From the NCBI RefSeq assembly GCF_022482905.1, contig NZ_JAKVOI010000001.1, positions 2,543,958 through 2,607,957 on the forward strand: a stretch of DNA of 64,000 bases. Reading direction: 5' to 3'. Both the position numbers and the translations under genes were made by a program. Below, in pieces: positions 35,113-43,983 of the stretch; positions within the stretch are counted from its first letter, which is position 1, and every line of letters starts with the position of its first letter. Source of the DNA: Clostridium sp. Lineage in GTDB: Bacteria; Bacillota; Clostridia; Clostridiales; Clostridiaceae. The notes beneath the pieces were generated by a model. The model saw nothing but the letters and a program-made list of their open reading frames with translations. It was not told the DNA's origin and made no database searches.

Positions 35113-36462
35113 TTATCTTACTAAGCATGGTTTTTTGTTGTTGAATTTCCAGCCTGGAATTAAATACTGCATTGCAACAGAATCATCACGGGCACCTAAT
35201 GACATTTTATTATACAAGTTATTTGCTTTCTCAACCTGTTCCATATCTATCTCCACTCCAAGACCTGGTTTATCGGGAATATCTATCATGCCTCCAATAA
35301 TTTTGAAAGGATTTTGGGTCAGATATTGACCATCCTGCCATATCCAATGGGTATCTATAGCAGTAACTTTTCCCGGAGCTGCAGCTGCTGTCTGTGCATA
35401 CATTGCAAGTGAAATATCAAAGTGATTGTTCGAATGTGAACCCCAGGTAAGCCCCCAGTCCCTGCATGTCTGTGCCACTCTTACCGATCCTTCCATAGTC
35501 CAGAAATGAGGATCAGCAAGAGGTATATCTACAGAATGCATTTGCAGAGAATGTACCATTTGGCGCCAGTCAGTCGCTATCATATTTGTGGCTGTAGGAA
35601 GTCCAACTTCATTCCTGAATTCAGACATTACTTCACGCCCTGAAAATCCTTCTTCAGCACCACAGGGATCTTCTGCATACGCAAGAACTCCATTTAAATT
35701 TTTACACAAGTCTATGGCTTCACATAATGACCACGCTCCATTAGGATCAAGTGTAATACGTGCATCAGGAAATTTTTTATGAAGTGCAGTAACAGCCTCT
35801 ATTTCCTTCTCTCCTTCAAGAACTCCGCCCTTAAGTTTGAAATCTTTAAACCCATATCTCTGTTCTGCTGCTTCTGCAAGCCTTACAACCGCTTCGGGAG
35901 TCATTGCTTCTTCTATACGTAAACGTGACCAGTCATCATTTGAGTCAGGTTCATTTACATAAGGTAGGCTTGTCTTTTTACGATCACCTACAAAGAAAAG
36001 ATATCCTAAAACCTTTACTGATTTCCTCTGCTGTCCTTCACCAAGCAATTCACATACAGGCACCCCCAAAAATTTTCCCACGAGATCAAGAAGTGCAGCT
36101 TCTATTGCCGTCATCGCATGAATTGCAATTCTCATATCAAAAGTCTGAACTCCTCTTCCAAGGCAGTCCCTGCATGCAAAGGTATCTTTGATTTTATTAA
36201 CTATTGATTTATATTTTCCAATACTTTGTCCAACAACTAATGGCGTTGAATCCTGTATTGTTTCACGTATTTTTTCACCGCCGGGCACCTCCCCAATTCC
36301 CACATTTCCAGAACTGTCTTTCAAAATTAAAATATTACGTGTAAAAAAAGGGCCGTGTGCTCCGCTGAGATTAAGCAGCATGCTGTCGTGACCCGCTACA
36401 GGAATAACTTTCAAGTCAGTAACAACCGGTGTATTTTTTATTGAATTTTGTTCATTTCCCAT
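35113..36462 (-). CDS. gudD: Glucarate dehydratase, copy 2
   Basis: 449 residues. Same active-site set as copy 1: [59 protein letters not shown]. Unlike the E. coli GudD/GudX pair, neither copy has lost an obvious catalytic residue. It is the first gene of the unit gudD2-permease-gudD1-garD and lies behind promoter 2. RBS GGAGGGATA. The copies may prefer different diacids (glucarate, idarate). Confidence 0.92.
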   Translation of the reverse strand: MGNEQNSIKNTPVVTDLKVIPVAGHDSMLLNLSGAHGPFFTRNILILKDSSGNVGIGEVPGGEKIRETIQDSTPLVVGQSIGKYKSIVNKIKDTFACRDCLGRGVQTFDMRIAIHAMTAIEAALLDLVGKFLGVPVCELLGEGQQRKSVKVLGYLFFVGDRKKTSLPYVNEPDSNDDWSRLRIEEAMTPEAVVRLAEAAEQRYGFKDFKLKGGVLEGEKEIEAVTALHKKFPDARITLDPNGAWSLCEAIDLCKNLNGVLAYAEDPCGAEEGFSGREVMSEFRNEVGLPTATNMIATDWRQMVHSLQMHSVDIPLADPHFWTMEGSVRVAQTCRDWGLTWGSHSNNHFDISLAMYAQTAAAAPGKVTAIDTHWIWQDGQYLTQNPFKIIGGMIDIPDKPGLGVEIDMEQVEKANNLYNKMSLGARDDSVAMQYLIPGWKFNNKKPCLVR

Positions 36463-36515
36463 ATCCTATCCCTCCAAAAATAATAACTGTAACAACGTTT
36501 GTTTGTAATTTAATT

Positions 36516-36598
36516 ATCATACTTTTGATTATCTCAATCAATATTCAATTGCACAAACATTAATCCTTTACATCAATTCATTTTTATATATATGCCTA
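36516..36598 (-). promoter_or_regulatory. Aldarate-regulon promoter 2 (gudD copy 2 operon)
   Basis: Minus strand: box TTTGTGCAATTGAATATTG (36557-36539), 17-base spacer, -10 TATGAT (36521-36516). The distal box TATGCCTA (36591-36598) has its core 43 bp upstream. Transcription would start about 45 bases before the gudD copy 2 start codon. Confidence 0.83.
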
Positions 36599-36608
36599 AA
36601 GATTATTT

Positions 36609-37898
36609 TTAAAGCAGATTCCCATCTTCATCAAATTTCACATACTCCGGTTCACTTTCTATTTCAATATCAGTATATTTTTTTATTTCGTCATAATAGG
36701 CCTCTGAAAGCATTATATGCTCAATATGCAAACTGTTTGGTATCCTGACTATTCTTGCATTTTTTTTATCAATATTTACACATGTTTTTATACAAAGCTG
36801 TATGGCCTCCCTGTCATCTGCCACTACGCAGGGTATTCTTGCCGATTCAAGTACAGTGCTTGTAATGCAATTTGGATATATTTTTTCAAAGTCAAGTTTA
36901 TCAAACAATTTTTTCGTTATAACACTCGAAAGTCCAATTCCAAGCCCATTTCCATGAGATTTTTCGCTCAGGTCAAGCATGGCGGTCCTCTGTACCTTCA
37001 CCCCACCAGATGCATATTTCGTGGAGAATGTACCTGTAATATTAGGATCCACACCTGTACCACTATAATTCTTGCCTATTTCATCGACAATAAGAACATC
37101 ACATTCCCCGACTATTATTTTAGGCATGTTGGAAAATGCTTCCTTAAGCAGTTCCGGTTCTTTATCTGCAATTTCATCTGAGTCAATCCCCACTATTTTA
37201 CACGTTTCATCAAAGGCGTTTTCTATACACGGTACTGCAAAAAGAATAGGTGCATTTTGAATTATAACTTTTCCAATTTGCTCTATATTTTTTCCTATAT
37301 TCTGCATCCCCTGTGAATGTACCCGTTCTGCTCCCACCTGTTTTCCAAGCCCTACCGCCATCATCTTCATGATACCACTTTCATATTTTCCCCTGAATGC
37401 ATTATGAGGCTTAATACGACAGGAAACTATGATACCGTCAGACTCAGCCGCATTTTTGTCTATAACTACTTCCCTTCCACCTTCCATAGTTCCAGCTGTT
37501 ATGACTTCCATGGATGATTTAATAGGACATCCCAAAAACTCCTCCGTAATTCCATAACTTTCAAGCAGTTCCACCTGCCCCTCAGCAGTCGCCCCCCCGT
37601 GACTTCCCATTGCAGGTACTACAAATGGCTTAGCTCCCTTAGACGAAACAAAATCAGCTATAGCTTTGGTTATTATTGCAACATTTGCAACACCCCTGCT
37701 TCCAGCTGTAATGGCAATATTCATCCCTGGCTTGATCTTCCGTGAAAATTTCTCTCTGGAAAGTTCTTTTTCTACTACATAGGGTATATCTTCAGGTTTA
37801 ATTAAAGGCCGCGGGAAAATCTGCCTAACTTTGAACATTCTCGGGATATAAACTCCATCCAGTAATTTGGACACTGCTCCTCCCTTTTTTATTTCCAT
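36609..37898 (-). CDS. LarA-family nickel racemase-like protein
   Basis: 429 residues of the lactate-racemase LarA superfamily (DUF2088 N-terminal domain). Expected active-site residues appear: GSHGG (His100), KPHNAF (His165), YESGIMKMMAVGLGK (lysines 178 and 186) and RVHSQG (His194), close in spacing to the LarA histidines and the pincer-cofactor lysine. LarA enzymes racemise 2-hydroxy acids with a nickel-pincer nucleotide, whose synthesis genes (larB, larC, larE) are not in this window. It is the last gene of the glycerate kinase operon. Substrate could be glycerate, malate or tartrate; this is inference from context. Confidence 0.8.
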   Translation of the reverse strand: MEIKKGGAVSKLLDGVYIPRMFKVRQIFPRPLIKPEDIPYVVEKELSREKFSRKIKPGMNIAITAGSRGVANVAIITKAIADFVSSKGAKPFVVPAMGSHGGATAEGQVELLESYGITEEFLGCPIKSSMEVITAGTMEGGREVVIDKNAAESDGIIVSCRIKPHNAFRGKYESGIMKMMAVGLGKQVGAERVHSQGMQNIGKNIEQIGKVIIQNAPILFAVPCIENAFDETCKIVGIDSDEIADKEPELLKEAFSNMPKIIVGECDVLIVDEIGKNYSGTGVDPNITGTFSTKYASGGVKVQRTAMLDLSEKSHGNGLGIGLSSVITKKLFDKLDFEKIYPNCITSTVLESARIPCVVADDREAIQLCIKTCVNIDKKNARIVRIPNSLHIEHIMLSEAYYDEIKKYTDIEIESEPEYVKFDEDGNLL

Positions 37899-37899
37899 A

Positions 37900-38265
37900 T
37901 CAGTTCTCCCTTTCTACATTTTTTGTTGCAATTACATCACTGCCAAGATCAAGTACATTTTTTATAATTACCCGGTTCATTTTAACCGGTGCTTTTATTG
38001 TGACTTTTTTTATTTCATCCATTACCTTGAATATATCATTTTTTGGCACTGGATTTGTAAGTCTGACACTTACAAGAGGTAGAACTCCATTTTCAACAAG
38101 AACAGATGAAGCAATATTTCTACGAGGATCCAGAATCTCCTGATGCACATATTCTTCTCCTCTTTTGCAGGATGCTCCTTCTATTGAAACCAGTTCTTTT
38201 CCTTCTACATCAGCTTCTATCTCACATCCATTTGGACATATTATACACGTATATTCCCTGATCAT
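37900..38265 (-). CDS. DUF1667 iron-sulfur-like subunit
   Basis: 121 residues. Cysteines in the N-terminal half (TCIICPNGCEIEAD, then GASCKRGEEY) make a C-x2-C-x3-C plus C set suited to a metal or Fe-S cluster. The second half (RRNIASSVLV, LPLVSVRLTNPVPK) is the DUF1667 domain. These proteins usually accompany a GlpA-like and a second flavoprotein, as here, and probably form an electron-transfer complex. It overlaps the preceding gene by four bases (ATGA). Confidence 0.85.
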   Translation of the reverse strand: MIREYTCIICPNGCEIEADVEGKELVSIEGASCKRGEEYVHQEILDPRRNIASSVLVENGVLPLVSVRLTNPVPKNDIFKVMDEIKKVTIKAPVKMNRVIIKNVLDLGSDVIATKNVEREN

Positions 38266-39500
38266 TTTGCCGCCACCTCTATATTATCCATAGATTTTAT
38301 ATCTTCCCTGTTTATTTTAAACTGGATCATTTTTGCCGGTACTGCTTTTTTCAATTTGACTGTTTTTATAACATTTCCTGACTGAGCAACCTCAATTCTG
38401 CAGTTCTTTATAGGCTTTCTTACTCTCATGGAAAGCTGAAAATCCTTCTTTCCGCTTATTTTCTGCGGTACTGTATGTCCTATATTGTCACCTGCCACAA
38501 TATCTATATTAGATCTGTCAAATCCTCCTGTATTTATATATTCTTCCACTGAATCTGCAAGCCCCTCTGCTTCAAGAGACACAAAGTCAACCAGATCATG
38601 GACATGAAGCACATTTCCTGCAGCAAATATCCCTTCAACACTTGTCTGATAGTTTTCATCTACAATGGCTCCCTTTGTCCTATTATCAAGAACAACATCT
38701 GCAGCAAGCGAAAGTTCATTCTCAGGTATCAATCCAACCGAAAGAATCAGTGTATCACAGGTATAATCCTTTTCAGTTCCTGGTATTGGTTTCATCTTTT
38801 CATCAACCTTGCATACTGTAATACCTTCAAGCTTCGAATTCCCTTTAATTGCAGTAATTGTATGACTCAAATAAAGCGGAATATCATAGTCATTAAGACA
38901 TTGTTCAATATTTCTTGGAAGTCCGCTGGGGTACGGTTGTATTTCAAAGACTGCCTTTACTTTTGCACCTTCAAGCGTCATCCTTCTGGCCATTATCATC
39001 CCTATGTCACCTGAGCCAAGTATTATAATTTCCCTGCCTATCATCTTGTTGTACAAATTTACATAGGCCTGTGCAACACCTGCATTATATACTCCCGAGG
39101 GTCTTGTCCCAGGAATACCAATTGCCCCTCTTGTTCTCTCCCTGCATCCCATTGCAAGTACAACTGCTCTTGCTTCATATTTCAACAATCCATTTCTGGA
39201 TACAGCTGTAACAATCCTCTTGGAGGTAATATCTATAACCGTAGTGTTTGTAATATACTCAATTCCAAGTTCATCAACCTTGTCTATGAATTTCTGGGAA
39301 TATTCAGGACCTGACAAAGTTCTTTTGAATCTTGTAAGTCCAAATCCATCATGAATACACTGCCTTAGAACACCACCAAGTTGTTTTTCCCTTTCAAGTA
39401 TTATAATATCCGAAATACCTTTAGTTTTAAGTTCTACCGCAGCCGCAAGTCCTGCAGGTCCTCCCCCTATAATTACAACATCCTTTTTTATAACAGCCAT
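38262..39500 (-). CDS. FAD/NAD(P)-dependent oxidoreductase (GlpA-module partner)
   Basis: 412 residues from the ATG at 39500, with GGGAAGGTGAGA upstream; it shares one base with the previous stop (TAATG). It is a two-dinucleotide-binding flavoprotein: VVIIGGGPAGLAAAVEL for FAD near the start and REIIILGSGDIGMIMARRM for NAD(P) near residue 165, plus GIFAAGNVLHVHDLVD at the end of the FAD domain. A CxxC redox pair is not evident. In Firmicutes this type of protein sits between a GlpA-like dehydrogenase and DUF1667, exactly as here. It probably passes electrons from a hydroxyacid to NAD(P)+ or another carrier. Confidence 0.85.
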   Translation of the reverse strand: MAVIKKDVVIIGGGPAGLAAAVELKTKGISDIIILEREKQLGGVLRQCIHDGFGLTRFKRTLSGPEYSQKFIDKVDELGIEYITNTTVIDITSKRIVTAVSRNGLLKYEARAVVLAMGCRERTRGAIGIPGTRPSGVYNAGVAQAYVNLYNKMIGREIIILGSGDIGMIMARRMTLEGAKVKAVFEIQPYPSGLPRNIEQCLNDYDIPLYLSHTITAIKGNSKLEGITVCKVDEKMKPIPGTEKDYTCDTLILSVGLIPENELSLAADVVLDNRTKGAIVDENYQTSVEGIFAAGNVLHVHDLVDFVSLEAEGLADSVEEYINTGGFDRSNIDIVAGDNIGHTVPQKISGKKDFQLSMRVRKPIKNCRIEVAQSGNVIKTVKLKKAVPAKMIQFKINREDIKSMDNIEVAAK

Positions 39501-40954
39501 TAATATCTCACCTTCCCAACAAACATATAAGACCCGCATCGTGAATAAACTAATTCTTTTTCCTGTTTGTGCTTTTCCTTTTCAATTATCTCCGTTATTC
39601 TTGTCTCACAGTAACCTCCCTGACATCTTCCCATCATTGCCCGTGTTCTGTTTTTGATACCAGTCAAGGAATCAACTCCAAGACAATTGTGAACAGCCTC
39701 TACTATTTCAGCCTTTGTAATATTCTCACACCTACAGACGACTTCCCCATAATCAGGATTTTTCTCTATAAGTTTTTCCTTTATATCATCACTTTGATCA
39801 GAGAATTTGACAATTCCCTTTCTCCTCGGGTTGAAATTTTCATCTTGAACAAGTTTTTCCTTCTCGCCAAATAGAGCTACCGTCCTTCTCGCAAGGGGAA
39901 GTGCACTTGTAAGTCCTGGTGATTCTATTCCCACCAGATTGATAACATTTGGCACTTCATCCCTCATTTCAAGTACAAAATCCTGCACTTCGCCTGTCTC
40001 CTTGTCTACAAGTTTAGGTCTTATACCTGAAAAATTTCTAATGAAATGTTCCTTGTTTAAATTTTTGAACATCTTTTTCCCTTCGACAATCAACTTGTTC
40101 ATCACTGCAGGAGTTACTCCATAATTCTCAAAGTCTTCAACGATTTCAGAACTCGGTCCTACCAATATATTGCCGTCTACAGTTGGTGTCGCATGTGTTC
40201 CAAATCCACCTCTTTCATTGGGAGCAGGATATACCGGCATATTCATATATTTTCCTGCCTTCTTGTCAAGTACAAAATATTCACCCTTGAATCCTCTTAT
40301 TGTATAACCCGGTATTCCAAGCATAGTCGATACAACTGCCGAATTCAATCCGGCCGAGTTTACGATCCATCTTGCATGATACAATCCTCTGACTGTCTTT
40401 ACTTCAAATATATCGTTTTTACGATTGATGCCCAGTACCTCGTTGTTAAAATAATATTCAACTCCATTCTGCTGGGCATTTTCTGCAAGTGCTATGGTAT
40501 ATTCAAAAGGATTTAAAATTCCACTTGCAGGAGAATACATTGCAAATTCCCCTCCTGCACTGGGATCAAGTTCTTCTATGCTCTTTCTGTTTATTATTTT
40601 GAGTCCTTTGACTCCATTCAACTCCCCGAGTTTCTTGTACTTCAACAGACTTTTCATGTCATCTTCAGTGAAACCTATAACAAGCTTACCCGTTCTTTTA
40701 AATGGAACATCAAGTTCTTCCGCCACTCTATCAAATTCCATATTTCCCTCTACTGCACATTGCGCCTTCAAAGAACCATGCTTGTAGGTAAACCCGGCAT
40801 GAAGCATGCCTGTATTTCTACCGCTTGTTTCACAGCATACATCAGGTTCTTTTTCAAGAACAGCTATATCGAGCTTGTATCTCGAAAATTCCCTGGCGAT
40901 GGCATTCCCTACTACACCTCCACCTATGATTAAAATATCATATATTTTATCCAA
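39500..40954 (-). CDS. GlpA-like FAD dehydrogenase with C-terminal [2Fe-2S] BFD-like domain
   Basis: 484 residues from a TTG at 40954, preferred because GCGGAGGTG sits 8 bases upstream. The N-terminal DILIIGGGVVGNAIAREFSR is a DAO-type FAD site, followed by TSGRNTGMLHAGFTY. The last 90 residues hold VVCRCENITKAEIVEA and GRCQGGYC, the four-cysteine BFD-like cluster found in anaerobic glycerol-3-phosphate dehydrogenase GlpA. Here the operon begins with glycerate kinase and has no glycerol genes, so another 2-hydroxy acid is the likely substrate. Confidence 0.86.
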   Translation of the reverse strand: MDKIYDILIIGGGVVGNAIAREFSRYKLDIAVLEKEPDVCCETSGRNTGMLHAGFTYKHGSLKAQCAVEGNMEFDRVAEELDVPFKRTGKLVIGFTEDDMKSLLKYKKLGELNGVKGLKIINRKSIEELDPSAGGEFAMYSPASGILNPFEYTIALAENAQQNGVEYYFNNEVLGINRKNDIFEVKTVRGLYHARWIVNSAGLNSAVVSTMLGIPGYTIRGFKGEYFVLDKKAGKYMNMPVYPAPNERGGFGTHATPTVDGNILVGPSSEIVEDFENYGVTPAVMNKLIVEGKKMFKNLNKEHFIRNFSGIRPKLVDKETGEVQDFVLEMRDEVPNVINLVGIESPGLTSALPLARRTVALFGEKEKLVQDENFNPRRKGIVKFSDQSDDIKEKLIEKNPDYGEVVCRCENITKAEIVEAVHNCLGVDSLTGIKNRTRAMMGRCQGGYCETRITEIIEKEKHKQEKELVYSRCGSYMFVGKVRY

Positions 40955-40977
40955 TTTATAAACACCTCCGCAGTTCT

Positions 40978-42132
40978 TCACATTTTACAATTATTTAGCT
41001 TTATGAGTCTGATAATATTTTCCATAGTTTTTTCTACATTTTTACTTCCATTTTCAAGGGCATTATCTAAATTTGTAACACCTTGAACAATACTGAAGAT
41101 TGAATCTATACCTTTTTCATAGAGTGCTTCTATATCTTTCCCTATACTTCCCGCCAGTACTATCACAGGTTTGTCATACTTCTTGGCCATCATGGCCACA
41201 CCCATTGGGGTTTTCCCATATTGTGTCTGAAAATCAATACTTCCTTCCCCTGTGAAAACCAAATCCGCAGTCTTTATATTCTCCTCAAGGTTGGAATATT
41301 TTATTACTATGTCAATACCAGCTTCAAGTTTTCCATTCAAAAATACCATGAGTCCGGCTCCAAGCCCTCCTGCTGCACCGGCACCAGGTATGTTCAATAC
41401 ATCCATGCCAAGTTGATTTTTGATTATAGAAGCATAATGTCTCAAATTATCATCCAGTATTTTTATCATTTCACTATCTGCACCTTTTTGCGGACCGAAT
41501 ACATTCGATGCCCCATTATCCCCACAAAGAGGATTGGTAACATCACAAGCCACTTCTACTTCTACCTCTTTAATGCGTTCATCAAATTCAGACAGATCTA
41601 TGGAAGACAGTTTTCTCAATTCCCCTCCTCCAAATCCAATCTCTTTTCCAAATTTATCTTTCAATTTTCCACCTAATGCTTGAACAACTCCCGCACCTCC
41701 ATCATTGGTTGCACTTCCACCAATTCCTATAAGCAGCTTTTTAATCCCGCGATCCAGGCATGCCTTTATGAGCTGTCCTGTCCCATAAGTTGTTGTTACG
41801 AGCGGATTCCTGTCTTCCTGATGAATTAGAGCAATTCCACTTGCGCTGGCCATTTCTATAATTCCTGTTTTACCATCTCCAAGTATTCCGTATTCAGCTT
41901 CCACTTCATTTCCAAGCGGGCCCATTACTTTTAATTTATATACACTGCCACCTGTAGCATCAACCAGAGACTGCATTGTACCTTCTCCTCCATCTGCCAT
42001 AGGTATCTTTATGCAATTAATGTCCTCATCTACCCTTCTAATTCCCTTTTCCATGGCATCACATACTTCTTTTGCCGTCATACTTTCTTTAAATGAATCA
42101 GGTGCCAACAGAATATTGGACTCTTTTTTCAT
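40978..42132 (-). CDS. garK: Glycerate kinase (GarK/GlxK type)
   Basis: 384 residues from ATG 42132, placed after TTGGAGGGATTAAAC. Family motifs: LLAPDSFKESMTAKEVCDAM, PMADGGEGTMQSLVDATGG, GIGGSATNDGGAG and GAGAAGGLGAGLMVFL. It phosphorylates D-glycerate (to the 2-phosphate in the well-studied enzymes), the last step of aldarate degradation. First gene of a five-gene operon behind promoter 3, ahead of the flavoprotein, DUF1667 and LarA genes. Confidence 0.94.
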   Translation of the reverse strand: MKKESNILLAPDSFKESMTAKEVCDAMEKGIRRVDEDINCIKIPMADGGEGTMQSLVDATGGSVYKLKVMGPLGNEVEAEYGILGDGKTGIIEMASASGIALIHQEDRNPLVTTTYGTGQLIKACLDRGIKKLLIGIGGSATNDGGAGVVQALGGKLKDKFGKEIGFGGGELRKLSSIDLSEFDERIKEVEVEVACDVTNPLCGDNGASNVFGPQKGADSEMIKILDDNLRHYASIIKNQLGMDVLNIPGAGAAGGLGAGLMVFLNGKLEAGIDIVIKYSNLEENIKTADLVFTGEGSIDFQTQYGKTPMGVAMMAKKYDKPVIVLAGSIGKDIEALYEKGIDSIFSIVQGVTNLDNALENGSKNVEKTMENIIRLIKLNNCKM

Positions 42133-42197
42133 GTTTAATCCCTCCAAAGTTCAATCCATTGTATATTTCCCATGTTCTACATTTTGTTAGTTCTAAG

Positions 42198-42281
42198 ATA
42201 ATACTTTTTAATGAATGAAACAATATTCAGTTGCACAAACATATATCCCACCTTTAATTTGTTTTTCATTTATTTGCATAA
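42198..42281 (-). promoter_or_regulatory. Aldarate-regulon promoter 3 (glycerate kinase operon)
   Basis: Minus strand: box TTTGTGCAACTGAATATTG (42239-42221), 17-base spacer, -10 TATTAT (42203-42198). The distal box TTATGCAA (42281-42274) has its TGCA core 43 bp upstream of the proximal core. Confidence 0.83.
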
Positions 42282-42292
42282 CTAACTGCTAT

Positions 42293-42320
42293 AAAAACAT
42301 CTGTTGAAACAGATGTTTTT
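42293..42320 (-). terminator. Terminator of gntP
   Basis: AAAAACATCTG (42293-42303) pairs with CAGATGTTTTT (42310-42320), with a TTGAAA loop and a T-run on the minus strand, 11 bases past the gntP stop. Confidence 0.88.
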
Positions 42321-42330
42321 ACAATTAAAA

Positions 42331-43656
42331 TCAGTGAACAAATATATTTAAAATAAGGACGCCGACCAGTCCGATTACAGAAAGTAAACATGTATAGCTT
42401 GTCCTTGTCTTAATTGCATCAGCTACCGACAGCCCAAAGTATTCTTTATACATCCAGAATCCCGGATCATTTACATGAGATGCAAATATACTTCCTGTAG
42501 TGGTGGCAAGTACCATCAAGCTTGGATTAACTCCCGATACAGTTACCAAAGGCACTATCAGCCCCGCTGCCGCAGTTACCGCTACAGTAGCTGAACCAAG
42601 GGCAGTTCTCAAAACGGCTGCAATAAACCATGCCAATATAATTGGTGAAAGGTTCAATCCCTTTGTCATGGAAACTATTGTATCTCCTACCCCCGATGAA
42701 ACTAATACCTGCTTGAACGCACCACCTGCACCAATTATGAGAATAATCATGGCAATAGCTTTTACTGACTCACTCATGCTCTTTGCTATTTCATCCAATT
42801 TCCTGTTACATCCAAATCCGAAAGTAAATATGGCAATAATTGCCGTAATCATCAGAGCTATAGGTGCATCTCCAAAGAATTTGATATATTTTAATATTGA
42901 AGCATCCTTTGGAAACAGCAGTCCGCTGAATTCTGCAATAGCTATTAGAACTACCGGTACAAGCGCTGTAAATACACTTTTACCAAAGCTTGGCATTTCC
43001 TCATCGGTAAACAATTTGCTTGTGGTCAATCCTTCCGGTATGTTTGTTTTTGCATCCCTTATGAATTTTGTTTTTGAAAACAAAATTCCTACAATAATAG
43101 CTCCTGGAATAGCAATAATGAGTCCCAGAAGTAGCGTTCTTCCTACACTGGTTCCATAAGCCGAAGTTACAAGTGTTGGGCCAGGATGAGGCGGCAGAAA
43201 ACTGTGAGTTACAGAGAGCGCTACAACTGCCGGATAACCAATATAAATCAAAGGCAGCTTTGTTTCCTTGACTACACTATAGATAATTGGTATCAATAAA
43301 ATAAATGCTGCTTCAAAGAACATTGTTATTCCAACAATAAGTGAAGTTACAAGCATAGCCCATTGAACTTTCTTCATCCCAAACTTTTTAATCAAAGTAG
43401 TTGCTATACGCTGTCCTGCTCCACAATCAGACATCAACTTTCCAAGCATTGCCCCGAATGCAAGTATGAGTATCAAGCTGTTCAGCTGACTTCCGATACC
43501 CTTATACATCGCCTCGGTAACCTTTTCCAACGGCATACCTTCAAGAACACCAACAACCAGGGAAACTAATATCAATGAAATAAATCCATTAAGTTTACAA
43601 GGTATCATGAGTATTAAAAGCAATATTACTCCAATACCAACTATAACAAGCGACAT
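42331..43656 (-). CDS. GntP-family gluconate/sugar-acid permease
   Basis: 441 residues with 12-13 hydrophobic helices. GntP-family landmarks are GAMLGKLMSDCGAGQRIA, HSFLPPHPGPTLV and FIAAVLRTALGSATVAVTAA. These permeases import gluconate, glycerate-like or other aldonic acids with H+. Here it has its own promoter with the regulon element, so it is probably an uptake route for glycerate or a related acid that feeds the same pathway. Confidence 0.9.
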   Translation of the reverse strand: MSLVIVGIGVILLLILMIPCKLNGFISLILVSLVVGVLEGMPLEKVTEAMYKGIGSQLNSLILILAFGAMLGKLMSDCGAGQRIATTLIKKFGMKKVQWAMLVTSLIVGITMFFEAAFILLIPIIYSVVKETKLPLIYIGYPAVVALSVTHSFLPPHPGPTLVTSAYGTSVGRTLLLGLIIAIPGAIIVGILFSKTKFIRDAKTNIPEGLTTSKLFTDEEMPSFGKSVFTALVPVVLIAIAEFSGLLFPKDASILKYIKFFGDAPIALMITAIIAIFTFGFGCNRKLDEIAKSMSESVKAIAMIILIIGAGGAFKQVLVSSGVGDTIVSMTKGLNLSPIILAWFIAAVLRTALGSATVAVTAAAGLIVPLVTVSGVNPSLMVLATTTGSIFASHVNDPGFWMYKEYFGLSVADAIKTRTSYTCLLSVIGLVGVLILNIFVH

Positions 43657-43829
43657 GTTAAATTCCTCCCTTAAATATACTATTTATCAAAGTATTCAAA
43701 ATATTAATTATTTAATAAATATTATGACATAACTTTGTAGAGATTAAGAACGTTTACTGAACATTCATTGATACCTACAAACTATGTAGAAACTCCAGTA
43801 TTTAGTTTTGAATACTTTATGATTTTATT

Positions 43830-43911
43830 ATCATGTTTTTTGACAACCGTTACAATATTCAGGTGCACAAATTTTAATCGTTATCATGAGCTTTTTTCAT
43901 CTATATGCATA
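43830..43911 (-). promoter_or_regulatory. Aldarate-regulon promoter 4 (gntP)
   Basis: Minus strand: box TTTGTGCACCTGAATATTG (43871-43853), 17-base spacer, -10 CATGAT (43835-43830). The distal palindrome TATGCATA (43904-43911) has its core 42 bp upstream. It would give an unusually long leader (about 170 bases) to gntP. Confidence 0.8.
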
Positions 43912-43923
43912 AATATTTTTTAT

Positions 43924-43971
43924 AAAAAAAGAATCCAGTATAGCGGATAAACCCGCTTAAATACTGAACTC
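43924..43971 (-). terminator. Terminator of the PPC-aldo/keto reductase operon
   Basis: A long two-part hairpin: GAATCCAGTAT (43931-43941) with ATACTGAACTC (43961-43971), and an inner AGCGG/CCGCT stem. On the minus strand it ends in seven T. Confidence 0.82.
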
Positions 43972-43983
43972 TTTTATCCTAAC

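Larger units (their letters stand above)
43657..43983. other. 327-bp intergenic region between gntP and the aldo/keto reductase gene
   Basis: It holds promoter 4 (43830-43911) and the terminator of the aldo/keto reductase operon (43924-43971). The 170 bases between promoter 4 and gntP are AT-rich, contain no gene, and would form a long leader of the gntP mRNA. I saw no riboswitch-like structure in it. Confidence 0.6.
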
